Below are positions 15,140-26,314 of a DNA stretch of 49,198 nucleotides, in pieces. Each line of letters begins with the position of its first letter. Positions within the stretch are counted from its first letter, which is position 1. The stretch is from Blastococcus sp. (GTDB lineage Bacteria; Actinomycetota; Actinomycetes; Mycobacteriales; Geodermatophilaceae): the NCBI GenBank assembly GCA_025965715.1, contig JAOPWJ010000193.1:1-49198 (forward strand). The letters run 5' to 3'. Both the position numbers and the translations under genes were made by a program. The notes below the pieces were generated by a model. That model searched no databases. It was given only the letters and a program-made list of their open reading frames with translations, and had not been told where the DNA came from.

Positions 15140-17053
15140 ATGGCCAGCCCACTGACCGACCGGCCCCTCGCGCCCTACGCGCCCGCGGCCGACGTCGCCG
15201 GCCTGCTGACCGGCCCGTCTCCCGCCCAGCTGCTACCCGACTCCGTCGCGCTGGCCGTCGCCCAGATCGCCGGCGCGGCCGGCACCTGGTGCCCGGCGCT
15301 CTCACCCGACGGCGACCGGGTCGCCTACGTCACCGACCGGTCGGGCAGCCCGCGCCTGGAGGTGGCGGCCGTCGACGGGCGGACGCCGCCAGCGGTGCTC
15401 TCCGGCCCCGACGAGGAGGTCGTCTCCGTCGCCTGGTCGCCCGACGGCGGCTGGCTGGCGTACCTGGTCAGCCCGGGCGGCTCGATCTGCGCCGAACTGC
15501 ACGTGGTGCGCCCGGACGGCTCGGGCCGACGGCTGCTCGCGGGCCAGGACCCGCGCGCCACCGTCTTCGCCGGCGCCTGGACCGGCCCCGGCCACTACGC
15601 GTGCTCGATCGCCCCCGGCGACGGTCCCGACGCCGACGTCGTGCTGGTGGACGTGCTGACCGGCGAGCAGCGAACCCTCGCCAGCGGCGGCTTCCTGTCG
15701 GTCACCTGGGTGTCGGCCGACGAGCGCTTCGTCCTGGCCCGCCGGGGCCCGCGGGCCTACCGGCACATCGTGCTCTGCGACGTCGCCACCGGTCTCCAGC
15801 GACGGGTCCTCGCGCTCGACGCGCCCGGCGGCATTGCCTCGGAGGACGGCCGCTTCGGCCCGGACGGCGCATCGATCTACCTCCGCGCCTCACTGCCCGG
15901 CGAACCGGGTACCGACCGGTCCGGCCTGGTGGCCGTCGCCCTGTCGCCCGACGGGGAGCCGGGCCGGGGCCGGACGGTCCTGTACCGCCCGGACGCCGAT
16001 CTGGACGGCTACGCCCTGCGTACCGACGGCACCGTCCTCGCCGTCTGGACCGCCGAGGAGGAGACCGAGTTCTGTGTGCACGCCCTCTCCGACGGGGCGC
16101 TGATCCGCACGATCGCCCTGCCCGAGCCGGTCATGCCCGGCTGGTCCCTGGCCGGCGACGGGGCCACGATGGTGGCCGAGCTGACCGGGCCCCAGGCGCC
16201 GCGTGGCCTCTGGCTGATCCCGCTCGAGGGGCAGGGCGCCCCCACGCCGCTGCCCTCGACACCCGTCCGTCCGGATCTCCGCGCGCTCGTGCCGCCGGTG
16301 CGCTACGAGTACTCGGCGCCCGACGGCATGCCGCTCTCTGGCTGGCTCTACGTGCCGGCCGGCGTGCACGGCCCGAACCGCACGGTGATCACCTTCCACG
16401 GCGGTCCCGAGGGCCAGGAGCGGCCCGACTACTCACCACTGGCCCAGACCCTGGTCGCTGCAGGCTTCACCGTCTTCGCGCCGAACGTGCGCGGCTCGGG
16501 CGGATTCGGCCGGGCATTCCTGACCGCCGACGACGGCGAGGCCCGGGAGGCCTCCTTCGACGACGTCCGCACGACGGTCGAGGAGCTCGTCGCCGCCGGG
16601 ATCGCGCAGCGGGGTCGGGTGGGGGCGCACGGCTGGTCGTACGGCGGATACCTCACCTTGGTCGCGCTGACGCGATGGCCCGACCTGTTCGCCGCGGGGG
16701 TGACCGGTGCCGGGATGAGTGATCTGCGGACCTTCTTCGCCGGCACCGAGCCGTGGATGGCAGCGGCCTCGGTCACCGAGTACGGACACCCGGTGGCCGA
16801 CCGCGATCTGCTTGCGGCGCTGTCCCCGATGACCGCGCTGGAGCGGCTGACCGCACCGGTCCTCTTCGCGCACGGAGACCGCGACACGAACGTCCCGGTC
16901 GCGGAGTCGGTGCAGGCGCACCAGGCCCTGCAGGCCCTGGGTGCTTCCAGCGACCTGCTGCTGCTCCCCGGCGAGGGGCACACGATCGTCGGGCACGATC
17001 ACCTGGTCGAGCTGAGCACCTCGGTCGTCACCTGGTTCGACCGCTGGCTGTGA
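15140..17053 (+). CDS. S9-family (prolyl-oligopeptidase-like) serine peptidase
   Basis: A 637-residue cytoplasmic peptidase or acyl-peptide hydrolase. Residues ~40-370 form a TolB/DPP-like beta-propeller (ALSPDGDRVAYVTDRSGSPRLEV, AWSPDGGWLAYL and further blades). The C-terminal alpha/beta-hydrolase domain starts near PVRYEYSAPDGMPLSGWLYVP. The catalytic triad is visible: Ser500 in HGWSYGGY, Asp582 in HGDRDTNVP and His614 in GEGHTI. The oxyanion region is FHGGPEGQ. ATG 15140 has a strong GAGGAGG 6 nt upstream. No signal peptide is seen. Its stop overlaps the GTG of the ATP-grasp gene, so the two are translated together. Confidence 0.92.
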   Translation: MASPLTDRPLAPYAPAADVAGLLTGPSPAQLLPDSVALAVAQIAGAAGTWCPALSPDGDRVAYVTDRSGSPRLEVAAVDGRTPPAVLSGPDEEVVSVAWSPDGGWLAYLVSPGGSICAELHVVRPDGSGRRLLAGQDPRATVFAGAWTGPGHYACSIAPGDGPDADVVLVDVLTGEQRTLASGGFLSVTWVSADERFVLARRGPRAYRHIVLCDVATGLQRRVLALDAPGGIASEDGRFGPDGASIYLRASLPGEPGTDRSGLVAVALSPDGEPGRGRTVLYRPDADLDGYALRTDGTVLAVWTAEEETEFCVHALSDGALIRTIALPEPVMPGWSLAGDGATMVAELTGPQAPRGLWLIPLEGQGAPTPLPSTPVRPDLRALVPPVRYEYSAPDGMPLSGWLYVPAGVHGPNRTVITFHGGPEGQERPDYSPLAQTLVAAGFTVFAPNVRGSGGFGRAFLTADDGEAREASFDDVRTTVEELVAAGIAQRGRVGAHGWSYGGYLTLVALTRWPDLFAAGVTGAGMSDLRTFFAGTEPWMAAASVTEYGHPVADRDLLAALSPMTALERLTAPVLFAHGDRDTNVPVAESVQAHQALQALGASSDLLLLPGEGHTIVGHDHLVELSTSVVTWFDRWL

Positions 17054-18543
17054 GCAGCGGGCGTGGGGACGGAGAACTGTTCACCGGCTATTCCACACCC
17101 CGCGGCGACGAGGGGATCGACAGGGCCGGCCGGCTGACCGACGGCTACGCCGTCCTCGGGCCGTGGCTGGAGCGGCTCGGCGTCGCGGGCCTGACCGCCG
17201 CCGCGACCGCGCTGGCCGCGGAGCGGCGCAGCCGTGGGATCGCGGTCGCCGGCTGGGCGGACGGCCGGCAGCGGGCGCATCCCTTTCCGCTGGACCCGCT
17301 GCCCCGGATCGTCCCGCTCGCCGAGTGGGCCGGTCTGGCCGCCGGCGTCGAGCAGCGCCACCGGGCGCTCAACGCGTTCCTCGCCGACGCCTACCGGCCC
17401 GCTGGGCGGCGTCGGGGCGACGCCGACCGGGCACCGGAGATCGTGCGGGCCGGCGTGGTCCCCGAGTGGGCGGTCGCGCACAGCCCCGGCCGCGATCCGG
17501 AGGCCGTCGCCCTGGCCTGGCCAGGGCAGGCGCGCGCCGTCCTGGCGGGTACCGACCTGCTCCGCACCGCCACGGGGAGCTGGATCGTGCTGGGGGACAA
17601 CCTGCAGGTGCCGTCGGGACTGGGCTTCGCGCTGGCCAACCGGGACAGCGCCCGCGCCGCCATGCCGGAGCTCTTCGGCTCCGGCGGCGCGGCGCCGGTC
17701 GACCCCTGGGACGCCGTGCCGATGCTCCGTGCGGCGTTGGAGTCCGCCGCCCCACCGGCCTGCAGCGGTCCGCCACGCCTCGCCGTCCTCACCGCGGGCG
17801 AGGGTGACGGCGCCTGGTTCGAGCATCGGCTGCTGGCCGATGCGCTGGGCGTCCCGCTGGTGCGGGCCTCGGAGATCTGGCCGCGCATCGACGGCGGCGT
17901 GGAAGTGCTGGCCGACGGCCTGCGCACGCCCGTCGACGTGCTGTACCGCCGGTTCGACGACGGAGCGCTGGGCGCCTATCCCACGCCCATCGGCCAGCCG
18001 GTCGACGTACTGCTCACCGAGGCGGTGCGCGCCGGCCGGCTCGGACTGGTCAACGTGCCGGGCAACGGGGTCGCCGACGACGCCGCGGCCTACGCCTGGG
18101 TGCCGGCGATGATCTCCTTCTATCTCGACGAGAAGCCGTTGCTGGATTCGGTGCCCACCTGGGTCCTGGCCGACCCCGACCAGTGGGCGCAGGTGCGCGA
18201 CCGCCTGCACGAGCTCGTGCTCACGCCGGTCGCCGGGTACGGCGGTGGGGGCGCGGTCGTGGGCCCGTCCTGCTCCGCCGCCGAGCTGGCCCGGCTGCAG
18301 GCGGAGGTGGCGGCGGCGCCGCACCGATTCGTCGCCCAGGAACCGGTGGACATCTCGACCGCGCCGACGCTGGTGGAGGGCGGCCTGCAGCCCCGGCACG
18401 TGGACCTGCGCGTCTTCTCCGTCGCCGGCCCGGCCACGCGGGTGCTGCCGGCCCCGCTGACGCGGGTGGCCCCGGCGGCGGGCTCCCGCGTGACCAGCGC
18501 CGACCGCGGCGGTGCGGGGAAGGACACCTGGCTGCTGGCCTGA
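17050..18543 (+). CDS. Circularly permuted ATP-grasp protein (DUF404/DUF407 type)
   Basis: A 497-residue protein of the circularly permuted ATP-grasp type 2 family, predicted to form amide or peptide bonds with ATP. Family signs are GDNLQVPSGLGFALANRDSARAAMPELF, VDVLYRRFDDG, LGLVNVPGNGVADDAAAYAWVPAMISFYL, a Gly-rich loop (TPVAGYGGGGAVVG), FVAQEPVDISTAPTLVEGGLQPRHVDLRVF and the end RVTSADRGGAGKDTWLL, which matches the usual SSQGGGSKDTW. GTG 17050 overlaps the S9 peptidase stop (GTGA); the ORF-track extension is a shadow. In most genomes such proteins sit with alpha-E and transglutaminase proteins; here the partner is an S9 peptidase. Product unknown. Confidence 0.85.
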   Translation: MSSGRGDGELFTGYSTPRGDEGIDRAGRLTDGYAVLGPWLERLGVAGLTAAATALAAERRSRGIAVAGWADGRQRAHPFPLDPLPRIVPLAEWAGLAAGVEQRHRALNAFLADAYRPAGRRRGDADRAPEIVRAGVVPEWAVAHSPGRDPEAVALAWPGQARAVLAGTDLLRTATGSWIVLGDNLQVPSGLGFALANRDSARAAMPELFGSGGAAPVDPWDAVPMLRAALESAAPPACSGPPRLAVLTAGEGDGAWFEHRLLADALGVPLVRASEIWPRIDGGVEVLADGLRTPVDVLYRRFDDGALGAYPTPIGQPVDVLLTEAVRAGRLGLVNVPGNGVADDAAAYAWVPAMISFYLDEKPLLDSVPTWVLADPDQWAQVRDRLHELVLTPVAGYGGGGAVVGPSCSAAELARLQAEVAAAPHRFVAQEPVDISTAPTLVEGGLQPRHVDLRVFSVAGPATRVLPAPLTRVAPAAGSRVTSADRGGAGKDTWLLA

Positions 18544-18613
18544 GCAGCCAGGTGTCAGGCAGGTGTCAGCCCGCGGCGCTGCCGGGGTGCTCGGCGGCGA
18601 GTGGGCTCGTGCT

Positions 18614-18639
18614 CGGCCCCGTCCCGGGGGACGGGGCCG
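18614..18639. terminator. Bidirectional terminator, also part of a possible dispersed repeat
   Basis: CGGCCCCGTC and GACGGGGCCG form a perfect 10-bp stem around a 6-nt loop between the ATP-grasp gene and convergent serC. TTCTC follows on the plus strand. Read on the minus strand, GAGAACGGCCCCGTCCCCCG (to 18644) closely matches CAGAAACGACCCCGTCCCCCG at about 28.28-28.30 kb. Confidence 0.75.
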
Positions 18640-18642
18640 TTC

Positions 18643-20930
<2,288 letters not shown>

Positions 20931-21096
20931 CTCGCAAGCTCCTCTGCGCGCGGACCAGGTGCGGTAGGGAATACGCGCACTTCTGCCGGTCGACCCTAGG
21001 CGGTGCCAACACCCCCGATCCACGCGGGGCAGCCGGACGGGCGCCGCGCAGGGAGCCTCCCGCGCCGCGAACCGACCGCGGTGTCAGCATGACCGC

Positions 21097-21744
21097 GTGC
21101 CCCACCTCTTCCGCATGCGCAGGGACTACGCCGCCGGACAGCTCCGCGAGGACGACCTCGCCCCCACGTGGGTGGAGCAGTTCGACCGCTGGTTCGTCGA
21201 CGCCGTCGCCGCCGAACTCCCCGAAGCGAACGCCGTCGTGGTCGCCACAGCAGATGCCGACGGCGCCCCCGACGCTCGGATCGTGCTCATGAAGGGCTAC
21301 GACGCGGAGGGGATCCTCTTCGGCACCAGCTATGCCTCGGCGAAGGGCGCCCAGCTGGCCGTGAACCCGCGGGCGGCGCTGGTGTTCCCCTGGCACCCGA
21401 TGCAGCGGCAGGTGCGGGTGACCGGTCGGGTGGAACGGGCCGGCGACGCCGCCTCGGACGCGTTGTGGGATCCCCGCCCGCGGGCCGCGCAGCTGGCGGC
21501 CTCGGCCTCGGTCCAGTCGACCGTCGTGGACTCGCGGGATGAGCTCGCCGAGCGGGTGCGGCTGCTCGACGAGCAGGTGCCACCCGGGCCGGTGCCGCGC
21601 CCGGCTGCCTGGGGCGGCTACCGGGTGGTGCCCGAGCGGGTGGAGTTCTGGCAGGGCGGGGCCGATCGGCTGCACGACCGGATCCGGTTCCTCCGTGATG
21701 AGTCGGAAGGGGGCGGCTGGATCGTGCAGCGGCTGGCCCCGTGA
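21097..21744 (+). CDS. pdxH: Pyridoxamine 5'-phosphate oxidase
   Basis: A 215-residue FMN flavoenzyme that oxidises pyridoxine or pyridoxamine 5'-phosphate to PLP. Recognisable regions are MRRDYAAGQLREDDLAPTWVEQFDRWF, ARIVLMKGYDAEGILFGTSYASAKGAQLAVNPRAALVFPW, QRQVRVTGRVERA and the C-terminal WGGYRVVPERVEFWQGGADRLHDRIRF...W, which forms the dimer and active site in this family. GTG 21097 has no RBS; CAGCAT ends 6 nt upstream and may be a leaderless -10. The last four bases overlap the next gene (GTGA). Its product is the cofactor of SerC, encoded close by. Confidence 0.94.
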   Translation: MPHLFRMRRDYAAGQLREDDLAPTWVEQFDRWFVDAVAAELPEANAVVVATADADGAPDARIVLMKGYDAEGILFGTSYASAKGAQLAVNPRAALVFPWHPMQRQVRVTGRVERAGDAASDALWDPRPRAAQLAASASVQSTVVDSRDELAERVRLLDEQVPPGPVPRPAAWGGYRVVPERVEFWQGGADRLHDRIRFLRDESEGGGWIVQRLAP

Positions 21745-23081
21745 GCGACCCGCTCGATCCCGTCGATCCGGTCGAGGGCGGGCGGTCGGTCGAGGAGCCG
21801 GTCGCCGTCCGCGGCCGGCGCGGGTGGGCGATCGACACGACGCCGCTGCGCAACCCGGCCTACCGGCGGCTGTTCGGCGGGGTGGCGGCCACGATGCTCG
21901 GCCAGCAGATGACGCTGGTCGCCGTCCCGTTCCAGGTCTATGCGCTCACCGGGTCGTCGCTGATGGTCGGCGTGACCTCGGTCGTGGCGCTCGTGCCGCT
22001 CATCGTCTTCGGCCTGCTCGGCGGCGCGATCGCCGACGCGATGGACCGACGACGACTGATGCTGATCACCTCCGGCGGGGCCGCGGTGACCAGCTCGCTG
22101 CTCGCCGTCCAGGCGCTGCTTCCGGGGGACGGCCATCTGGCGGTGCTGTGGGTGCTGACCGCCTGCGTCTCCGGCTTCGCCGCGGTGAACCAGCCCACGC
22201 GCAGCGCGGTCATCCCGGCGTTGGTCGGCCCGGAGGGCGTCCCGGCGGCCAACGCGCTGGCGATGACGGTGCGGCAGGCCGGCGTCATCGTCGGTCCGCT
22301 GCTGGCCGGGGTCCTGATCGGGGTGGGGGACATCTTCCTGGCCTACACCGTCGACGCCGCCGGCTTCCTCCTCGCCGCCCTGCTGCTGCGCGGGCTGCCG
22401 CCGCTGCCCCCCGGAGGGCACGCCGGGCCCCTTCGGCTGCGGTCGGCGGTGCGCGGGGTGGGGGAGGGCTTCAGGTTCCTGCGCACCCAGCCGGTGCTGC
22501 TGATGACCTTCGTCGTCGACATCATCGCGATGCTCTTCGCCTGGCCGCAGGCGGTGTTCCCGGAGTTGTCCGGGACCCGCTTCGCCGATTCCCCCAACAG
22601 CCTGGGCTGGCTGTTCGCCGGCGTCTCGATCGGGTCCCTGGCCATGGGGCTGACGTCGGGATGGGTGACGAGGGTCGACCGACAGGGTGCGGTGGTTCTC
22701 GGCGCGATCTCCGTGTGGGGCGTCGCGATCATCGGCTTCGGCTTGGCCCCGACCCTGTGGTTCGCCGTCCTCTGCCTGGCGGTCGCCGGTGCCGGGGACA
22801 TGGTCAGCGCCGTCCTGCGGACGTCGATGCTGCAGCTGGCCGCCCCCGACGGGATGCGCGGCCGCATGCAGGGGGTGTTCATCGTCGTCGTCGCGGGCGG
22901 GCCGCGCCTGGGCGATCTGCGCGCCGGGGCGATCGCCACCACGGCGGGCGTCACCGTGGCGATGGTGTCGGGGGGCGTGCTGATCGTCGTGGCGATGGCC
23001 CTCGTCGCGCTGCTCGTGCCCTCGTTCTGGCTGTTCCGCGCCTCCCGCTCGGCGGCAGAGGTCTCACCCCGCCCGTCGTAG
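21741..23081 (+). CDS. MFS transporter (EntS-like exporter)
   Basis: A 446-residue major facilitator with about 12 membrane helices, same subgroup as the gene at 1367. Features are the N-terminal IDTTPLRNPAYRRLFGGVAATMLGQQMTLVAVPFQVYALTGSS, motif A in GGAIADAMDRRRLM, VNQPTRSAVIPALVGPEGVPAANAL after helix 4 and DGMRGRMQGVFIVVVAGGPRLGDLRAG in the second half. The GTG start overlaps the pdxH stop, so the two are coupled, although no functional link to vitamin B6 is known. The first 25 residues are an acidic, probably disordered cytoplasmic tail. Substrate unknown. Confidence 0.9.
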   Translation: MSDPLDPVDPVEGGRSVEEPVAVRGRRGWAIDTTPLRNPAYRRLFGGVAATMLGQQMTLVAVPFQVYALTGSSLMVGVTSVVALVPLIVFGLLGGAIADAMDRRRLMLITSGGAAVTSSLLAVQALLPGDGHLAVLWVLTACVSGFAAVNQPTRSAVIPALVGPEGVPAANALAMTVRQAGVIVGPLLAGVLIGVGDIFLAYTVDAAGFLLAALLLRGLPPLPPGGHAGPLRLRSAVRGVGEGFRFLRTQPVLLMTFVVDIIAMLFAWPQAVFPELSGTRFADSPNSLGWLFAGVSIGSLAMGLTSGWVTRVDRQGAVVLGAISVWGVAIIGFGLAPTLWFAVLCLAVAGAGDMVSAVLRTSMLQLAAPDGMRGRMQGVFIVVVAGGPRLGDLRAGAIATTAGVTVAMVSGGVLIVVAMALVALLVPSFWLFRASRSAAEVSPRPS

Positions 23082-23334
23082 GCGCGGGTGCGCGACCACC
23101 TTCAGCGGCCGCCACGGGCGTCGTGGACCCGCTCCTTGGACCTGGCGGGAACGGACATGAAGGGGATCTGCAGTTGTGGGCAGAATTGCCCGGTCGCGAA
23201 GCCGCGTGACCGGAAGGCGACGCCCGTCCGGCGAGAGGGCAGGGCTCAGGGAAGCGTCTTCGACGCGCTGAGAGCAGCGGCCACGAAGGTGCGATGACGC
23301 AGCTGCAGCGGCTTCGCCCCGGCCGGGGTGCCCC
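23082..23334. other. Intergenic region without a convincing gene
   Basis: A 253-bp gap between the MFS gene and the convergent udgX gene. A 69-codon ORF is open here but it has weak third-position GC, no RBS and no recognisable domain. No strong hairpin was found. Confidence 0.4.
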
Positions 23335-24030
23335 CTATCCCGCCAGCGTGGTCGCGACGACGTGCAGATCCCCCACGAGCGCGTCGTAGGCGGCCGCTCG
23401 GCTCTCGTCGGGGGTTCGCAGGATTGCTGAGGGATGCGTCGTGGCGAGGACCCAGGTCTGAGCTGGCGCTCCTTCGTCCGGCTCGTCGTCGTCGGCTTCG
23501 GCACCGACGTTCTCGACGGCGGCCTGACCGGGGGGCGTCCAAGGGATGAGCTTTCCGCGGTCGTGCGTGATCCGGAAGGACGGCGCGATGAGTGCCTTGG
23601 CTGCCGTCGCCCCGAGGCACACCACGATCTCCGGCTTCAACACCTGGAACTCCGCCTCGAGCCATGGCCGGCAGGCGCGCAGGTGCTCGGGCCGCGGTGT
23701 CTGATGGATGCGGCGCTTGCCACGCACACCGAAGAAGAAGTGCTTCACCGCATTCGTGATGTAGGCGTCGCGTCGGTCGATGCCGGCATCGGCCAGCGCC
23801 TTGTCCAGCAGCCGCCCGGCCGGGCCGACGAACGGCTCGCCCGTGCGGTCCTCCTGGTCGCCGGGCTGCTCGCCGACGAAGACGACCCGCGCCGTCTCCG
23901 GCCCCTCCCCGAAGACCGTCTGGGTCGCCGGCTCCCACAACTCGCATGCCCGGCAGCTCGCGGCCGCCGTCCGCAACCCGTCGAGGCCCGCGTCCGATGG
24001 CGGCTGCGCCGGATGGTTCTCCTGGCTCAT
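23335..24030 (-). CDS. udgX: UdgX-type uracil-DNA glycosylase (covalent DNA crosslinking)
   Basis: A 231-residue family 4-like uracil-DNA glycosylase. The glycosylase motif 1 reads GEQPGDQED. The loop GKRRIHQTP carries His109, the residue that in mycobacterial UdgX forms a covalent bond with the sugar after uracil removal. Cysteines in CRACELW, ACRPWL and VVCLG fit a 4Fe-4S site, and TTHPSAILRTPDESR is the C-terminal motif 2 region. A short acidic insertion (EADDDEPDEG) precedes motif 2. It is divergent from the downstream ABC genes. It is a repair enzyme that tightly traps uracil-containing single-stranded DNA. Confidence 0.92.
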   Translation of the reverse strand: MSQENHPAQPPSDAGLDGLRTAAASCRACELWEPATQTVFGEGPETARVVFVGEQPGDQEDRTGEPFVGPAGRLLDKALADAGIDRRDAYITNAVKHFFFGVRGKRRIHQTPRPEHLRACRPWLEAEFQVLKPEIVVCLGATAAKALIAPSFRITHDRGKLIPWTPPGQAAVENVGAEADDDEPDEGAPAQTWVLATTHPSAILRTPDESRAAAYDALVGDLHVVATTLAG

Positions 24031-24118
24031 GCCGTCGATGACACCTCAGCAACGCGCACGGCGCGAGGGGGAGCAGCCGATACGGTGCCGAGCAGGAATG
24101 CCGACGGCAGGAGGACCG

Positions 24119-25030
24119 GTGCTGGAGTTCGACGGGCTGCGCAAGAGCTTCGGGGACAACCGTGTGCTCGACGGCGTCGGATTCACGGTCGCGCCCGGCT
24201 CGATGTTCGGGTTCTGCGGGTCCAACGGCGCCGGCAAGACCACCACGATGCGCATCGCCATGGGACTGGTCCGGCCCGACGCCGGGGAGGTCCGCTGGCA
24301 GGGCCACCTGCTCGACGCGGGAGCGCGCCGGCGAATCGGCTACATGCCGGAGGAACGCGGCCTCTATCCGAAGATGAAGGTGGGCGAGCAGGTCGCCTAC
24401 TTCGCCCGCCTGCACGGTCTGCGCGCCGCCGCGGCTGCCCGTGCGGCCGAGGAGTGGGTCGGGCGGCTCGGCCTCGGTGAACGGCGTGGGGACGCGGTGG
24501 AGAAGCTGTCGCTGGGCAACCAGCAGCGGGTTCAGCTCGCCGCGGCACTGGTGAGCCGGCCCGAGGTGCTGATCCTGGACGAGCCGTTCTCCGGCCTGGA
24601 CCCGATCGGCGTCGACTCGCTGGCCGAGGCGCTGCTGAGCCAGGCGCGGGAGGGGGTGCCGGTCGTGTTCTCCAGCCACCAGCTCGACCTCGTGGAGCGG
24701 CTCTGCGACTCCGTCGGCATCCTGGCCCGCGGCCGGATGGTCGCCGCCGGCACGGTCGACGAGCTGCGCCGGCGGGAGGCGGGGCGGCTGCTGCGGGTCG
24801 TCGTCCCCGATGCTCAGCCCTCCTGGGCCGCGCAGCTCGCCGGCGTCCGCGTCGTGTCCGAGCAGGCCGGGGACACCCTGGTCGAACTGGCCGCCGGCAC
24901 CGACGACCAGACGGTGCTCGCCGCAGCCCTGCGCACCGGCCGCGTCACCCACTTCGCCTGGCGGCAGCCGACGCTGGTCGAGCTGTTCCGCGAGGCCGTC
25001 GCCGCGCCCCCCCGGGAGGTGGCCGCATGA
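24119..25030 (+). CDS. ABC transporter ATP-binding protein (NatA-like)
   Basis: A 303-residue ATPase subunit. Motifs are Walker A (GSNGAGKTT), Q-loop (IGYMPEERGLYPKMKVGEQ), the variant signature LSLGNQQRVQLAAAL typical of NatA/YhaQ-like exporters, Walker B (VLILDEPFSGLDP) and H-loop (VVFSSHQLDLVE). Residues ~220-303 are the C-terminal DUF4162-like domain. GTG 24119 has AGGAGG 4 nt upstream; ATG 24098 is an alternative. The TACGGT at 24081 may be the -10 box. The ORF track begins far upstream within the antisense udgX gene. ATGA overlap with the permease gene shows an operon. Confidence 0.88.
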   Translation: MLEFDGLRKSFGDNRVLDGVGFTVAPGSMFGFCGSNGAGKTTTMRIAMGLVRPDAGEVRWQGHLLDAGARRRIGYMPEERGLYPKMKVGEQVAYFARLHGLRAAAAARAAEEWVGRLGLGERRGDAVEKLSLGNQQRVQLAAALVSRPEVLILDEPFSGLDPIGVDSLAEALLSQAREGVPVVFSSHQLDLVERLCDSVGILARGRMVAAGTVDELRRREAGRLLRVVVPDAQPSWAAQLAGVRVVSEQAGDTLVELAAGTDDQTVLAAALRTGRVTHFAWRQPTLVELFREAVAAPPREVAA

Positions 25031-26211
25031 GCGAGCCCCGGGACCTCGGCAGCGCAGGGATCGTCCGGCTGGTCGCCGGCCGCGAGATCTCGACGCGCAT
25101 CCGGGACAAGAGCTTCATCATCAGCTCGCTGGTGATCATCCTGCTGATCGTCGGGAGCATCGGCTTCCAGGTCGCGGTCAGCTCCGGCGGTGCGCAGCTG
25201 CGGATCGGCATCGTCGACGACAGCGGCGCGCTGGGGCCGGCTCTCCAGGCGCAGGGTGAGGCGGTCGCCGTCGACGTCACCGTCGTCGGTCTGGACGACG
25301 AGGCCGGCGCCCGGTCGGCGGTCGAGGACGGCGACGTCGACGGTGCCGTACTCGACGCCGCCGACCCGCAGCTGATCGTCGAGGAGTCGGCCGACGGCTC
25401 GTTGCTGGCCGTGGTCCAGGGCGCGGTCTCCCAGCTCGCCGTCAGCGAGCAGCTGGCGCGGGCCGGCATCACGCACCTCGACGTACCGGAGGTGGCGGTC
25501 ACGCCGATGGAGCCGGACGCCGAGCAGAACGGTCAGCGGATCGGCGCCGCCATCATCGGTGTCTCGCTGTTGTACGGACTGCTCATCCTGTTCGGGCAGT
25601 TCATCGCCCAGGGGGTGGTGGAGGAGAAGTCCAGTCGGGTGGTCGAGCTCCTGCTCGCGACGTTGCGCCCGTGGCAGCTGCTGGCCGGCAAGGTGATCGG
25701 GCTGGGGGTCCTCGGCCTCGGCCAGATCGTCGTCGTGATGGTGATCGGGGTCGGGGGCGCGCTGGCGTTCGACGTCATCGACGTGCCCGGCGACGTCGTC
25801 GGCACGGCGGTGTCGGTCGTCGCCTGGTTCGTGCTCGGGTACGCCTTCTACGCCGCGATCTTCGCCGTGGCCGCCTCGCTGGTCAGCCGGCAGGAGGACC
25901 TCGGCACCGTGCTCATGCCCACGACCCTGCTGCTCGTCGGCTCGCTGGTGATCGGCATCCGGGCCGCCGGCGACCCGGGCGGCACCCTCGCCAGGGTCAC
26001 GTCCTACATACCCGGCCTCTCGCCGATGGTGATGCCGGTCCGGCAGGCCGCGGGTCAGGTGGCGGCCTGGGAGATCGCGCTGGCCGTCGTCCTCATGCTC
26101 GCGGCCATCGCGCTCGTCGTCCGGCTCGGCGGGCGGGTGTACTCCGCCGCCCTCCTGCGCACCAGCGGCAAGACCAAGCTCAAGGACGCCTTCCGCGCCG
26201 AGCGCATCTGA
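25027..26211 (+). CDS. ABC-2 type permease (NatB-like)
   Basis: A 394-residue membrane subunit. One helix lies near the N-terminus (FIISSLVIILLIVGSIGFQVAV), followed by an extracytoplasmic domain of about 140 residues, then five helices from AAIIGVSLLYGLLILFGQFIAQGVV to AWEIALAVVLMLAAIALVV. The motif VVEEKSSRVVELLLATLRPWQLLAGKVIG is the conserved cytoplasmic loop of NatB/YhaP-like ABC-2 exporters. Start ATG overlaps the ATPase stop. NatAB in Bacillus exports sodium; most actinobacterial homologues have unknown cargo. Confidence 0.9.
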   Translation: MSEPRDLGSAGIVRLVAGREISTRIRDKSFIISSLVIILLIVGSIGFQVAVSSGGAQLRIGIVDDSGALGPALQAQGEAVAVDVTVVGLDDEAGARSAVEDGDVDGAVLDAADPQLIVEESADGSLLAVVQGAVSQLAVSEQLARAGITHLDVPEVAVTPMEPDAEQNGQRIGAAIIGVSLLYGLLILFGQFIAQGVVEEKSSRVVELLLATLRPWQLLAGKVIGLGVLGLGQIVVVMVIGVGGALAFDVIDVPGDVVGTAVSVVAWFVLGYAFYAAIFAVAASLVSRQEDLGTVLMPTTLLLVGSLVIGIRAAGDPGGTLARVTSYIPGLSPMVMPVRQAAGQVAAWEIALAVVLMLAAIALVVRLGGRVYSAALLRTSGKTKLKDAFRAERI

Positions 26212-26314
26212 CGGAGGACCGCCTCATCTCGCACGCGGGGCGCGCGACCGTGGAAGGTGGGCGTTCGAGCACGTTCCCGGATTGCGTCCGGGCGGCCCCG
26301 GGTAGCCGCGCCGC

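Noticed and set aside
23088-23297. 69-codon ORF with CSCGQNC motif
   Set aside because: The cysteines looked interesting, but there is no RBS, third-position GC is weak and no family is recognised.
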